Positions 27,522 through 35,100 are shown, numbered from the stretch's first letter. The stretch is DNA of 37,169 bases from Prochlorococcus sp. AG-409-B13 (GCA_003216035.1 QCJM01000013.1:1-37169); one strand, 5' to 3'. Program-made: numbers and translations. The notes: generated by a model from the sequence alone, not told the origin.

Positions 27522-27540
27522 TAGTGCACTTACAGTACAG
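27522..27540 (+). other. Attachment core copy (decayed glyQ 5' end)
   Basis: TAGTGCACTTACAGTACAG matches the glyQ start region at 16 of 19 positions. It is preceded by the same 42-base leader (TTTCGGGAAGTAAAAGTC...) as the intact copy at 33429. Confidence 0.8.
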
Positions 27541-27580
27541 AAAGATATAATCCTTTGATGCCAAGGGATCTCAAGGGTGA

Positions 27581-27647
27581 TCCTAACTCTCGAGCTATAT
27601 TACTTTTAGTAATTCGGGAGCAATCCTAACCCTGTGCCCAAGATAGC
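27581..27647 (+). repeat. Left arm sites of element E1
   Basis: ATCCTAAC ends at 27585 and again at 27630. The second copy runs into CCCTGTGCCCAAGATAGC, a motif also present at the E3 left end (33548-33565). Confidence 0.75.
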
Positions 27648-27718
27648 GAAGGATGAATTCGGAAACAAGAAAATCCGGTCAGTTAATCAAGAACCCCATT
27701 CGCATAAGAATTAAAAAT

Positions 27719-28440
27719 CTATTTTAACTCTAACTTTACAATTAATTTGTTATTTATAATATTCTGTAGCAGCTCTTTCTGGCAATCTTTATAATATTTA
27801 TCTAGATCTTTGTGATAATCAAAGAGCTTTTCAATTCCTAGCTGTGAAAATTTATCCAGTAGTATTATGCTTACAGAAGAATTCTTAATCGCTAAGAATT
27901 TAAATAATACTTTTTTTGAAGTTAAATACTCTTGTATAAGACGAATAGCTTTTAAAACAATCCAGCTATCATGGAAGATAATAATTGACTTTTTCCTAAG
28001 AAGTTTCTCACCATATATAAAGTCACGAAAACATGCAATGTCTGTATGCTCTCCATCAATAAACAATAAGTCATATTTACTTTTATTATCGTTGTATTCA
28101 CTAATATCTCCATCAAATGTTATCAACTTGTCTATATTAATACCATTTTTAATGAGCTTTTCTTGCATCAATGACTCTTTAATTTCAGAGTAGTCATATT
28201 TCCCCCCCCTCTCTCGTCGGGTTGTAATTGCCCTCTTTTATCTACTGAAAGTATTCTTCTACAAGAACCATCTCTTAGAAATGGTACTAGAGTACCTCCT
28301 AGGTATGAGCCTATCTCCAAATAATTATATGAGTCAAGGTATCCATTTATAGCCTCTCTTACTAAAAGCAGGGCACGCTTATCTATTTCTGAAGTTTGCG
28401 AGCTTATTGGGAACTCAGTTTGTAAGCACTTAATATCCAT
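27719..28440 (-). pseudogene. SAM methyltransferase split at a G8 tract (frameshift or phase-variable)
   Basis: The first part (28440-28168) reads MDIKCLQTEFPISS and holds the SAM motif YLEIGSYLGGTLVPFL, then RILSVDKRGQLQPDERGGG; it leaves frame at a run of eight G on the coding strand (28202-28209). One more G (or two fewer) joins it to the second part (28171-27719), which supplies KYDLLFIDGEHTDIACFRDF and IIFHDSW, the rest of a class I methyltransferase. The joined protein would be about 240 residues. The remainder looks undamaged, which favours a switchable gene or a sequencing error over old decay. Confidence 0.8.
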
Positions 28441-28821
28441 AGATCGTAATTTTAATAAGGTTGCTCCGTTTATAAAATAAACTTTAAAGACACTTCATAG
28501 ATAGGCTTCTTTAAAACGCCCTGTATAGGCAAGGAGCTTGTCATTGAACGAGTCGTCCTAGGCAATCTAGTCACAAATCCACCCCCACTCCTTTCTGCAT
28601 TTTACTCGACTTCAAAAATGCCATTTTCAATTCATACAAACTTTCTACAAACATAGATCCCACTGTTGGGCTTTTATCAGGCGAATGCATCTATCGCAAA
28701 GCAGAGGTCTACTCAAGCAGGTATTTTTTATTTAGAGACGGAATGAGCAAACGATCCTTATAGGAGCTAGATTCTCCGAAAGGAATTGAAGTAAGTTAAT
28801 GCATAACTCTTCACAAAAATC
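28441..28821. other. Intergenic region inside element E1
   Basis: AT-rich, with no convincing ORF. It presumably holds divergent promoters for the methyltransferase and carbamoyltransferase genes. CCCA-ctgt-TGGG followed by CTTTT (28651-28666) is at most a weak hairpin. Confidence 0.4.
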
Positions 28822-30573
28822 ATGAATATATTGGGGGTTTACGACGGCCACAATGCCAATGCATCTATCGTCAGCGACGGAAATGTTATTGCGGCAGTAG
28901 AAGAAGAGCGTTTCTCAAGAAACAAAAATCATGATGGCCGTAGTAAAGTTCTCGGTCCTCCTATTAATGCAATCAGATTTTGCCTTGAAGCCTGCGATTC
29001 AAAGATAGATGCAATTGCTTATGCTCTAGAAGATCCAATTAAATTACAAAACAACTGTATTAATTCCTACTTTGCAAGTATCGATAATGGATATTACCAA
29101 AGGTTGAAATGCAGATATCTTAAGGGGAAAAAAGTCACGCCTTCTCAATTGATAAATTATCCGCTTAATTATCAGATCAATAGAGTCAAACGTCTAAACA
29201 AATGTTTAGAAGATGCAGGGTTAGATTTGAAAAAAGTTCCACAGATTTTTATCGACCACCATTTATCTCATGCGAGCTCAGCATATTATACATCACCTGT
29301 TGACGACTGCCTAATAGTCACATTAGATGGTAAAGGTGACGATTTATGTGGTTCAGTCTCATTAGGTTTACATGGGTCAATTAAGAGAATTGAAAAGATT
29401 AATTATATTAATTCAATAGCTCGCCTATACGCAGTCATAACAGAAATTTCTGGTTTTCGTCCTTTAAGGCATGAGGGTAAGATTACCGGCCTTGCTGCTT
29501 ACGGAAAGCCTAATCATGAATTAATTAATCGTTTTAGAGAAATAATATCTTCAGAGAATGGGAAATGGAATGGCTCGTTAGACTCGGCCAATCAGTTAGG
29601 TCCATATCCACATACAATGCATGACCAAAACTGCATATATGTCAAACAAATAATTAAGTCAATAAAACCTATGCCCACCTTGATCGATATTGCCGCATCA
29701 GTTCAGAAACATCTAGAGACTGAGGTCTGTAAATTCATTGAACACTTTCTCGCTAGCCAAAGAAAATCATCCCTCCTTCTTGCTGGTGGAGTATTTGCAA
29801 ATGTAAAATTAAACCAAGCTATTCAATCCCTTAAGTTAGTACAGAATATATATATACATCCAGCAATGAGTGATTCTGGACTGTCCGTTGGCGCTGCATT
29901 AAAATTAGCAAATGACAACAAAGAAATTGTCTCCAATAAATTCACTGATGCATTTTTAGGCCCTAGTTATACATCATCAGAAATCAAGAAAGTACTCCTA
30001 AAGAATTCTATTGACTTCTATAAACCTAATAATTTATGCCAAGAATTGGCAGATATTTTGTCTCAAGGAAAAGTAATAGCCCGTTTTAATGGAAAGCTTG
30101 AATATGGTCCCAGGGCTTTAGGGAACCGATCTATTCTTTATCAGACTAATGATATAACTGTAAATAAATGGCTAAATAAGCTTCTTAATAGAACTGAGTT
30201 TATGCCCTTTGCACCTATTACATTGGCTGAATTTTTTGATCAATGCTATCAAAATACCGATGGCGCCCTTTATACATCCCAATTCATGACTATTACATTT
30301 ACTTGTACTCAAAGGATGAGGGAAGAAAGCCCGGCCGTTGTTCATCTTGATGGTACAGCAAGACCACAATTAGTAAGCAAGGAAAATAATCCAAGCCTTC
30401 ATGCAATTTTGTTTCAGTATTACAAAATAACTGGCATCCCAAGCCTTATAAATACTTCCTTTAATGCACACGAAGAGCCAATAGTCTGCTCGCCTGAAGA
30501 AGCAATTAAATCATTTTTCAACTGTAAGCTTGATTATCTACAAATTGGAGACTTTATTGTTAAAAATAATTAG
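28822..30573 (+). CDS. O-carbamoyltransferase, NodU/CmcH/TobZ family
   Basis: A 583-residue two-domain enzyme that transfers carbamoyl from carbamoyl phosphate, via carbamoyl adenylate, to a hydroxyl, commonly of a sugar. The N-terminal Kae1-like domain opens ILGVYDGHNANASIV, with metal-binding DHHLSHASSAYY (about 144-155), TLDGKGDDLCGS, RHEGKITGLAAYGKP and LLAGGVFANVKLNQ. The C-terminal domain has GKLEYGPRALGNRSIL, EFMPFAPI and the LINTSFNAHEEPIVCSPEEA segment. It is complete and full length, and is the main cargo of element E1. The acceptor is unknown; a surface polysaccharide is likely from context. Confidence 0.93.
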   Translation: MNILGVYDGHNANASIVSDGNVIAAVEEERFSRNKNHDGRSKVLGPPINAIRFCLEACDSKIDAIAYALEDPIKLQNNCINSYFASIDNGYYQRLKCRYLKGKKVTPSQLINYPLNYQINRVKRLNKCLEDAGLDLKKVPQIFIDHHLSHASSAYYTSPVDDCLIVTLDGKGDDLCGSVSLGLHGSIKRIEKINYINSIARLYAVITEISGFRPLRHEGKITGLAAYGKPNHELINRFREIISSENGKWNGSLDSANQLGPYPHTMHDQNCIYVKQIIKSIKPMPTLIDIAASVQKHLETEVCKFIEHFLASQRKSSLLLAGGVFANVKLNQAIQSLKLVQNIYIHPAMSDSGLSVGAALKLANDNKEIVSNKFTDAFLGPSYTSSEIKKVLLKNSIDFYKPNNLCQELADILSQGKVIARFNGKLEYGPRALGNRSILYQTNDITVNKWLNKLLNRTEFMPFAPITLAEFFDQCYQNTDGALYTSQFMTITFTCTQRMREESPAVVHLDGTARPQLVSKENNPSLHAILFQYYKITGIPSLINTSFNAHEEPIVCSPEEAIKSFFNCKLDYLQIGDFIVKNN

Positions 30574-31007
30574 TTTAAGTCATCATGTTTAGACTAAGTA
30601 TTTCAGTGAATTATCAACACATAGCTACCATACAATTTTCTTCATTAGTGGAGAATCTATACTTCTGCCTTTCAATTAGGTTGGATCAATTTTGCTCTAA
30701 GCATATTTACTCTTTTAAGTTCATAAGTTAATCCATCCATAATTACATTTATTAATGCCAAGTTGATTTGAGTTACTTTATTATCCGCTAATCCGAATTC
30801 AAGGGCATACTATCTCAAGGTAAATTAATAACAGATAAGAATAAAAAGAATTAAGGTGAGCTCAAATTAAATTGATTTAAAATTATACAAATTTAAAGGA
30901 CCAAAAAAACGGACCAAGCAATATTCCTAATTTTCATAACAGATGCTTAATAGTTCACCAGCAAATTAACCATATTCTTGATTAGGCTACATCTCACGGC
31001 AGTTTCA
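30574..31007. other. Intergenic region before the small element ORF
   Basis: Very AT-rich. I see no ORF with coding character, no RNA gene and no clear terminator after the carbamoyltransferase gene. Confidence 0.4.
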
Positions 31008-31238
31008 ATGTACTGGACACAAAACTTCTGTAAAGATAGAGATGTTTTTATAATTTATAAAGAGTCTATAGAGCCTTGGTTATTTGCCTGCAAGGGATTA
31101 ATCTCTTCAGGTTGTACAATAGCATTGCAAGATGATCAATTAGCTAGTAAATCCAAGCTGGTGAATATATTGAAAGAAGAACGACAAGCTCTCACTTATC
31201 TGCTAATCGCAACCTCATCTTTCGCACTTCTCTTTTGA
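31008..31238 (+). CDS. Small element-end protein, copy in E1
   Basis: A 76-residue ORF from the ATG at 31008 (a TTG at 30978 would extend it). Only the C-terminus is shared with related ORFs at the ends of E2 and E3: KEERQALTYLLIATSSFALLF here, KEEKQALTYLLIASSSIALLF in E2. The tail is a charged helix followed by a hydrophobic helix that runs to the stop. An intrinsic terminator lies just behind. Its recurrence at one end of three elements marks it as an element gene rather than cargo. The function is unknown. Confidence 0.6.
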   Translation: MYWTQNFCKDRDVFIIYKESIEPWLFACKGLISSGCTIALQDDQLASKSKLVNILKEERQALTYLLIATSSFALLF

Positions 31239-31250
31239 GCGTCCGCTATC

Positions 31251-31275
31251 TGCTCCTCTAGCAGGAGCATTTTCT
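31251..31275 (+). terminator. Intrinsic terminator after the E1 small ORF
   Basis: TGCTCCT-ctagc-AGGAGCA followed by TTTTCTT, 12 bases past the stop of the small ORF. An equivalent hairpin follows the E2 copy. Confidence 0.8.
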
Positions 31276-31332
31276 TGCGTGACGTAATCCAGATATCGCT
31301 GTGTTTAATAGCGTTCAGACGCTTAAATAACA

Positions 31333-31442
31333 GTTAGGACAAACGCTTGAATCTAGTTCTTGTCCTAATCGTGTCCTGACGACACATCGCATATGGATTT
31401 GGGTAACAAGTCGTTTCGACCTTGTCCTAACACTGTCCTAAC
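31333..31442 (+). repeat. Right arm sites of element E1
   Basis: GTTAGGAC (inverted, 31333-31340), then TGTCCTAAT (31361), TGTCCTGAC (31372), TGTCCTAAC (31423) and TGTCCTAAC (31434). Within each pair the offset is 11 bases; between pairs it is 62. The last repeat ends 39 bases before the TGCAC of the core at 31481. The E3 right end has the same geometry with a different repeat sequence. Confidence 0.85.
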
Positions 31443-31479
31443 GAATCCAACGAACTGACCCATTGCTTATCACTCCCAT

Positions 31480-31496
31480 ATGCACTTCCAGGACAT
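31480..31496 (+). other. Attachment core copy (glyQ 5' end with ATG)
   Basis: ATGCACTTCCAGGACAT is identical to the glyQ start from its second base on, with ATG in place of GTG. It reads MHFQDI then leaves glyQ (codons GGT GCA TAA follow), so it is an abandoned glyQ start left behind by a later insertion. Confidence 0.9.
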
Positions 31497-31535
31497 CGGT
31501 GCATAATAATTGGTATCACTGCGTTGAATATGGAT

Positions 31536-31553
31536 TTTCCAATCTTTCCCAAC
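31536..31553 (+). repeat. Left arm sites of element E2
   Basis: TTTTCCAAT and TTTCCCAAC, 10 bases apart, lie 62 and 72 bases after the start of the core. They match the E2 right arms almost base for base. Confidence 0.75.
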
Positions 31554-31574
31554 TTTATCCATAAATTCTATAAT

Positions 31575-32759
31575 CTAAACTTTAAGAAGACACCATAAAA
31601 AATATTCACATATGGCCCTGACCACATTTTTATCTAGGTGGCGAGTGCAAGAATCATCATTCCCAAAGCCAGTCATGGGAATTCTTAGGGATACTTCATT
31701 AGCTATCTCAAAAGCAGGAAAATAATATATTTTATTTTCTCCCAGTTTAGGTAGAGCAGCATCTAATGCTACTATTATTTTGGACTTACTTATACTATTC
31801 TCTACTATCGCAGATTTAGATTGACTAAGGTTTTCATTGTTGCTTTTGACCCCTCTGATAGGAATAGGTGAAATAGTTATAACAATCTCAGCAGAGGTTA
31901 TTTTCCTTATGTTAGTAATGATTTCATTCAATGAATTTATTACTATATTTATTGGCGCATGTATTCTTTTTCTACTCTTCAATAAAGCCTTACTATCTAC
32001 TCCTGTGAAACGTCTATTGTGACATGCTAAGGAAACAGCAGCATCGGGGTATATATTTTCTTTGTCAAATGTATGCTCCCATTCCAAAGTATTTCCTAGA
32101 GTAATTATTATTAACTTAGAGCTCTTCAATCCAAAAGTTAAATCGTCTAGCCTACTTCTCTCGTAAAATATGTATTTTTCCAAATCTTCTTTAGTTTGAT
32201 TGTTCTTTGTAATTAATGAAGATGCTATTGAATCAATATGCTTATACCGATCACTTCCTGATTGATTAATTGCTTTTAAGATCGACATTAAAGCTATTGG
32301 AGAGTTTATGTCTTCAGGAAAAGAGTGGTGTCTGCAACAGATCCCTAACGCTGAGAACATATGGGATATGTTCTCAGCGAAGCAAGAACCTATTGCCATA
32401 GCGTCAAAATCAACATCTGTAAAACGAGGGAAGTTTTTTAATGGGAAGGCATGTTTTAAAAAGTCAATTTCAAACGAGTATTCTTCCTGCATAATAGGAA
32501 ACATAAAATTAATATGTTCATCTTTTTCTAGCAATTCATCATTCTTTTTCTGGAGTTGGTTTTTTCTTTTCTTAAGTATTTTTTGCGCAGATTTGCTAAA
32601 GGAGTTTTTAACGTCTTCTCTTATTGATCCAATCTGCCTGAAGGAACTCTGATATCCATATTTATTTATGACTTGAATTAATTCTTGCTCTGTAAATCCT
32701 TTCTCATCTTTACATCTTCTCAGCCAATTATAATTATTTATACCTTCAGGAATTGTCAT
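31575..32759 (-). CDS. GSCFA-domain protein (SGNH-hydrolase-like)
   Basis: A 394-residue protein whose central part (about 120-390) is a GSCFA domain: AMAIGSCFAENISHMF carries the diagnostic G-S-C-F-A block with the nucleophile-like serine/cysteine. LIIITLGNTLEWEHTF, IVITISPIPIRGVKS and the C-terminal YFPAFEIANEVSLRIPMTGFGNDDSCTRHLDKNVVRAIC follow. GSCFA proteins relate to SGNH esterases/acyltransferases and often lie in polysaccharide loci. The N-terminal 110 residues are helical and lysine-rich (a coiled coil at about 55-80). It is the sole cargo of E2. Confidence 0.8.
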   Translation of the reverse strand: MTIPEGINNYNWLRRCKDEKGFTEQELIQVINKYGYQSSFRQIGSIREDVKNSFSKSAQKILKKRKNQLQKKNDELLEKDEHINFMFPIMQEEYSFEIDFLKHAFPLKNFPRFTDVDFDAMAIGSCFAENISHMFSALGICCRHHSFPEDINSPIALMSILKAINQSGSDRYKHIDSIASSLITKNNQTKEDLEKYIFYERSRLDDLTFGLKSSKLIIITLGNTLEWEHTFDKENIYPDAAVSLACHNRRFTGVDSKALLKSRKRIHAPINIVINSLNEIITNIRKITSAEIVITISPIPIRGVKSNNENLSQSKSAIVENSISKSKIIVALDAALPKLGENKIYYFPAFEIANEVSLRIPMTGFGNDDSCTRHLDKNVVRAICEYFLWCLLKV

Positions 32760-32978
32760 TTTGCTAAGGCTAAAAAAACAGAAAAAATAATAGAGCTATA
32801 GTTAGGCAGAAGGTGTAATGAGTTAAAGATATATATGATAGCATGCCAATATGCAACCTATACAATGATTGTAACTAATAAGCCAGAATCTAGTTTTAAG
32901 AAATAAAATCAACATTTTAATAAACTAATATAAGTAATTAAGCATTAAATACCTTTTGGCGTGAAAGCTATAACTATT

Positions 32979-33000
32979 GGCTCCTAACGTGGGAGTCTTT
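32979..33000 (+). terminator. Terminator-like hairpin upstream of the E2 small ORF
   Basis: GGCTCC-taacgtg-GGAGTC followed by TTTCT. No plus-strand gene precedes it, so it may be a leader or attenuator structure ten bases before the ATG of the small ORF. Confidence 0.3.
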
Positions 33001-33009
33001 CTAGCAACA

Positions 33010-33195
33010 ATGACCGTTTAATCATTCACCGCTCGTTCGTCACAAGATTTGATTATCGAATCCGCTCAGCAATTGATTTCTAATCAGTACAGCGAAATTG
33101 ATACTCAGCGCAAACTTCTCTTACATCTAAAAGAGGAAAAGCAAGCGCTGACTTATCTGCTCATTGCGTCTTCTTCTATCGCTCTACTCTTCTAA
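33010..33195 (+). pseudogene. Small element-end ORF, disrupted copy in E2
   Basis: From the ATG at 33010 it reads MTV, then TAA (33019-33021). The same frame continues open for 57 codons: SFTARSSQDLIIESAQQL, SNQYSEIDTQRKLLL, and the shared tail KEEKQALTYLLIASSSIALLF ending at TAA 33195. A C-to-T change (CAA to TAA) would explain the stop. A TTG at 33049 could still give a 48-residue product. An intrinsic terminator follows at 33207-33228, as after the E1 copy. Confidence 0.65.
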
Positions 33196-33206
33196 TCCCT
33201 TTCCAG

Positions 33207-33228
33207 ACCTGCGAAAGCAGGTTTTTTC
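33207..33228 (+). terminator. Intrinsic terminator after the E2 small ORF
   Basis: ACCTGC-gaaa-GCAGGT followed by a T run: a perfect six-pair stem with a GNRA tetraloop. Confidence 0.85.
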
Positions 33229-33289
33229 TTGGGAAGGAATGACAGCAATGCTCTGCTTATCTATCAGACAATCCAGGATGCTCTCAGAA

Positions 33290-33357
33290 GCGTTCTAAGC
33301 ACTTTCGTGAGCGATTCTTCAAATCGGAATCTCACACTCATTAGATGCGCTACAAAG
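33290..33357 (+). repeat. 68-bp repeat, copy 2
   Basis: 65 of 68 positions are identical to 27280-27347. An inverted repeat lies at 33307-33335. It sits just upstream of the E2 right arm sites and core. Confidence 0.9.
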
Positions 33358-33376
33358 TGGTAGTAACCATTCTGAA

Positions 33377-33395
33377 ATTTCCAACTCTTCCCAAC
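33377..33395 (+). repeat. Right arm sites of element E2
   Basis: TTTCCAAC (ends 33385) and TTCCCAAC (ends 33395) lie 47 and 37 bases before the TGCAC of the core at 33432. The following 42 bases (from TTTCGGGAAG at 33397) are almost identical to those before the 27522 core. Confidence 0.8.
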
Positions 33396-33428
33396 TTTTC
33401 GGGAAGTAAAAGTCAGTGGGGATGGGAA

Positions 33429-33447
33429 TAGTGCACTTCCAGGACAT
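33429..33447 (+). other. Attachment core copy (exact glyQ 5' end)
   Basis: TAGTGCACTTCCAGGACAT is identical over 19 bases to 35135-35153, the glyQ start. It reads MHFQDI, then diverges (AATACAG...), leaving an abandoned glyQ start. Confidence 0.93.
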
Positions 33448-33485
33448 AAATACAGTATCCAGTTAGAGAAAGGGATCTAGAGGGT

Positions 33486-33565
33486 GATCCCAACCCAATC
33501 CCCACTTCTGAGCCATATTATTACTAGTAGTTCGTAACGGATCCCAACCCTGTGCCCAAGATAGC
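33486..33565 (+). repeat. Left arm sites of element E3
   Basis: GATCCCAACCC occurs at 33487-33497 and 33540-33550. The second copy is followed by TGTGCCCAAGATAGC, shared with the E1 left end. Confidence 0.75.
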
Positions 33566-33730
33566 AATAGAAAGCTATGCAAATACAATTAGGTCATTGA
33601 ATCACATAATAGAGATGTTTAATTTGCATAATAATTAACGATTTATATATTAGTAAAGAAAAGAAGAAATTAATACCCATTAAACTTTGTATGAAATAAT
33701 ATAAAATGATATCAATCCGGCTCAATTGAA

Positions 33731-34642
33731 TTGATAAAGTTTGTAATTCATGTTGGCCTACCGCGAACAGGCACTACAGTTATACAAAAGCATGCATTGC
33801 CTTTATGCAGAAATAATTATGTAATAACAAAAGCTCCTTTTCAAGGCTCGGCAAGCACTACCTTTACTGGTGGCACTGAAGTATCGCTAATGACACTAAA
33901 AAGTCAACTTGATAGTCAAGATATATCTTTAGAGAAAGGAACTAACAATAAGGCCTTATTAGATATGTTTATAAAAATGTCTGGAGCGCTAGCTATCAAT
34001 GAATTCAAGTATCAGCGGCTATACAAAATAATGACCGACTCGATAACTTCAATAATGAGATTTACTATTCCTTGTGGAATTTTTCTTTCCTCTGAAAGGC
34101 TAATTGACAACACTGCGTCTCTAGATGGAAATTCTAGACACCTCGAGAATGAAGATAAGGAATTTATTATTTATCCTTTCCTAAGATGTTTCAATGGCTT
34201 ATCTAGCCCTTTAATTTCAATTTGCCTGCGAGATCCTATTGCATATCTTAGTTCTAGATATATTAGAACTATGATTCAACGAAACCATAAAGGTCTTATT
34301 CACCTAAGTCCATCAAAATACATTGCAAAGCAATCAACTTTGGAAAACAATAGTCCTGGGACTTCAACATTAACCCATGCAATGCACGAAAAATTTCTAA
34401 ATCAGCTTCGTAAATTCGCAACAGTCAAAGCCTTTGGATTTCAGGAGCTTATTTCCACAAAAGATTTATTTGACCTTCTAGGTCTAGAGGGTGAGAATCA
34501 AATTGCATTTCAAGGTTTCCCTAGAGAGAATGAATCCATTGTTGACAAAGACTCCAAGAAAATCATAAGTGATGAGATTGTTTTAGCTTTAAAGGAATAT
34601 GGTTATTACTCAACCATAATGAAATCAAAACTATATGATTAA
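33731..34642 (+). CDS. Sulfotransferase-like protein
   Basis: A 303-residue protein with an N-terminal PAPS-binding loop HVGLPRTGTTVIQKHALPL (about 7-25), IFLSSERLIDN and the 3'-phosphate-type segment SICLRDPIAYLSSRYIRTM. It is a distant relative of the gene at 25243 and not close to the 21592/36093 pair. The start is a TTG at 33731, immediately before the conserved loop; no ATG is available upstream. It is the sole cargo of E3. The acceptor is unknown but is expected to be extracellular glycan. Confidence 0.75.
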   Translation: MIKFVIHVGLPRTGTTVIQKHALPLCRNNYVITKAPFQGSASTTFTGGTEVSLMTLKSQLDSQDISLEKGTNNKALLDMFIKMSGALAINEFKYQRLYKIMTDSITSIMRFTIPCGIFLSSERLIDNTASLDGNSRHLENEDKEFIIYPFLRCFNGLSSPLISICLRDPIAYLSSRYIRTMIQRNHKGLIHLSPSKYIAKQSTLENNSPGTSTLTHAMHEKFLNQLRKFATVKAFGFQELISTKDLFDLLGLEGENQIAFQGFPRENESIVDKDSKKIISDEIVLALKEYGYYSTIMKSKLYD

Positions 34643-34828
34643 TGTAAATTATTAATCCTTTTCCATATGAACGTAAGAGTCACCTCAATCCCTAGACGTA
34701 GATAATGTTATTGTAGATATAAGATCAGCAGATAGGTTTAGAATAGAATCTATAAAAGAAGCAATAAATCTAATACCTCCAGATTCAAGTATTTATATAA
34801 AAGATAAAATCTCTTCGCATCTTTCAGG

Positions 34829-34894
34829 AAAAGAGAAAAACTAGCTTTGACATAACTGCTAATCTCTATCTCGTCCTGAGCGTTTCTCTTCTGA
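34829..34894 (+). pseudogene. Small element-end ORF, remnant in E3
   Basis: In frame it reads REKLALT, stop, LLISISS, stop, AFLF, stop. This matches the shared tail EERQALTYLLIATSSFALLF of the E1/E2 ORFs, with two in-frame stops. The region before it (34643-34828) holds only an unrecognised short open frame without a start codon. Confidence 0.65.
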
Positions 34895-34990
34895 ACGCGC
34901 ATTATTCGCGATCTGAACTGTTAGTTTTTCTTGGATGAACATTTCCAGATATCGCTGGTTCTTCATACCTTCCAGTCGCTTAAATGAAGT

Positions 34991-35100
34991 GTTGGAACAA
35001 CAAGCGTTTCGACTTCTCCGTTCCAACCTCGTTCCAACAAGAAAGTGTCACACTCACTAAATAACAATTTATTTCGAACCTGTTCCAACACGGTTCCAAC
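34991..35100 (+). repeat. Right arm sites of element E3
   Basis: GTTGGAAC (inverted, 34991-34998), then GTTCCAAC at 35020, 35031, 35082 and 35093. Offsets are 11 within pairs and 62 between pairs. The last ends 38 bases before the TGCAC at 35138. The layout equals that of the E1 right end, although the repeat itself differs (GTTCCAAC against GTCCTAAC). Confidence 0.88.

Larger units (their letters stand above)
26238..27524. mobile_element. Element E0 (remnant) carrying one methyltransferase
   Basis: A unit of about 1.3 kb between the decayed core at 26235 and the core at 27522. Its left end (26252-26318) starts AGAAAGATATAAT and holds an ATTCTAACTCTC repeat. Its right end has the 68-bp repeat (27280-27347) and TTTCCAAC/TCCCAAT arms (27471-27488). 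Cargo is a single minus-strand SAM methyltransferase. No recombinase or helper gene is present, so it would depend on functions supplied in trans. It is interpreted as one of the older layers of the stack. Confidence 0.55.
27525..31480. mobile_element. Element E1 carrying a methyltransferase and a carbamoyltransferase
   Basis: A unit of about 4 kb between the cores at 27522 and 31480. The left end has two TCCTAAC repeats (ending 27585 and 27630) and the end-motif CCCTGTGCCCAAGATAGC. The right end has the small ORF with its terminator, CCAGATATCGCTG, one inverted and four direct GTCCTAAC-type repeats (31333-31442), then the core. TCCTAAC is used at both ends, as expected if one recombinase recognised both. 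Cargo is a split methyltransferase gene and a NodU/CmcH-type carbamoyltransferase. No recombinase gene is present. Confidence 0.7.
31481..33431. mobile_element. Element E2 carrying a GSCFA protein
   Basis: A unit of about 1.95 kb between the cores at 31480 and 33429. The left arms read TTTTCCAATCTTTCCCAACTTT (CCAAT ends 31543, CCCAAC ends 31553) and the right arms ATTTCCAACTCTTCCCAACTTT (ending 33385 and 33395), nearly the same sequence with the same 10-base offset. The right end also carries the small ORF (disrupted), its terminator and the 68-bp repeat shared with E0. Cargo is one minus-strand GSCFA-domain gene. No recombinase gene is present. Confidence 0.7.

Noticed and set aside
28554-28612. 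Possible extra attachment core (TGCATTTTACTCG) inside E1
   Set aside because: Only TGCA-TT is shared with the core, there is no proper repeat pair at 37 and 47 bases upstream, and the cargo on both sides shares one set of element ends.
30172-30369. Minus-strand ORF within the carbamoyltransferase gene
   Set aside because: It is fully contained in a well-supported conserved gene, so it is a shadow frame.
34688-34849. Open frame reading VDNVIVDIRSADRF... before the E3 small-ORF remnant
   Set aside because: No start codon and a stop directly upstream; not recognised as any family, so it was not called as a gene.
34991-35100. GTTCCAAC repeats as a CRISPR-like array
   Set aside because: Units are only 8 bases, one is inverted, spacing alternates 11 and 51, and no cas gene is present. 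Arm-type protein-binding sites fit better.
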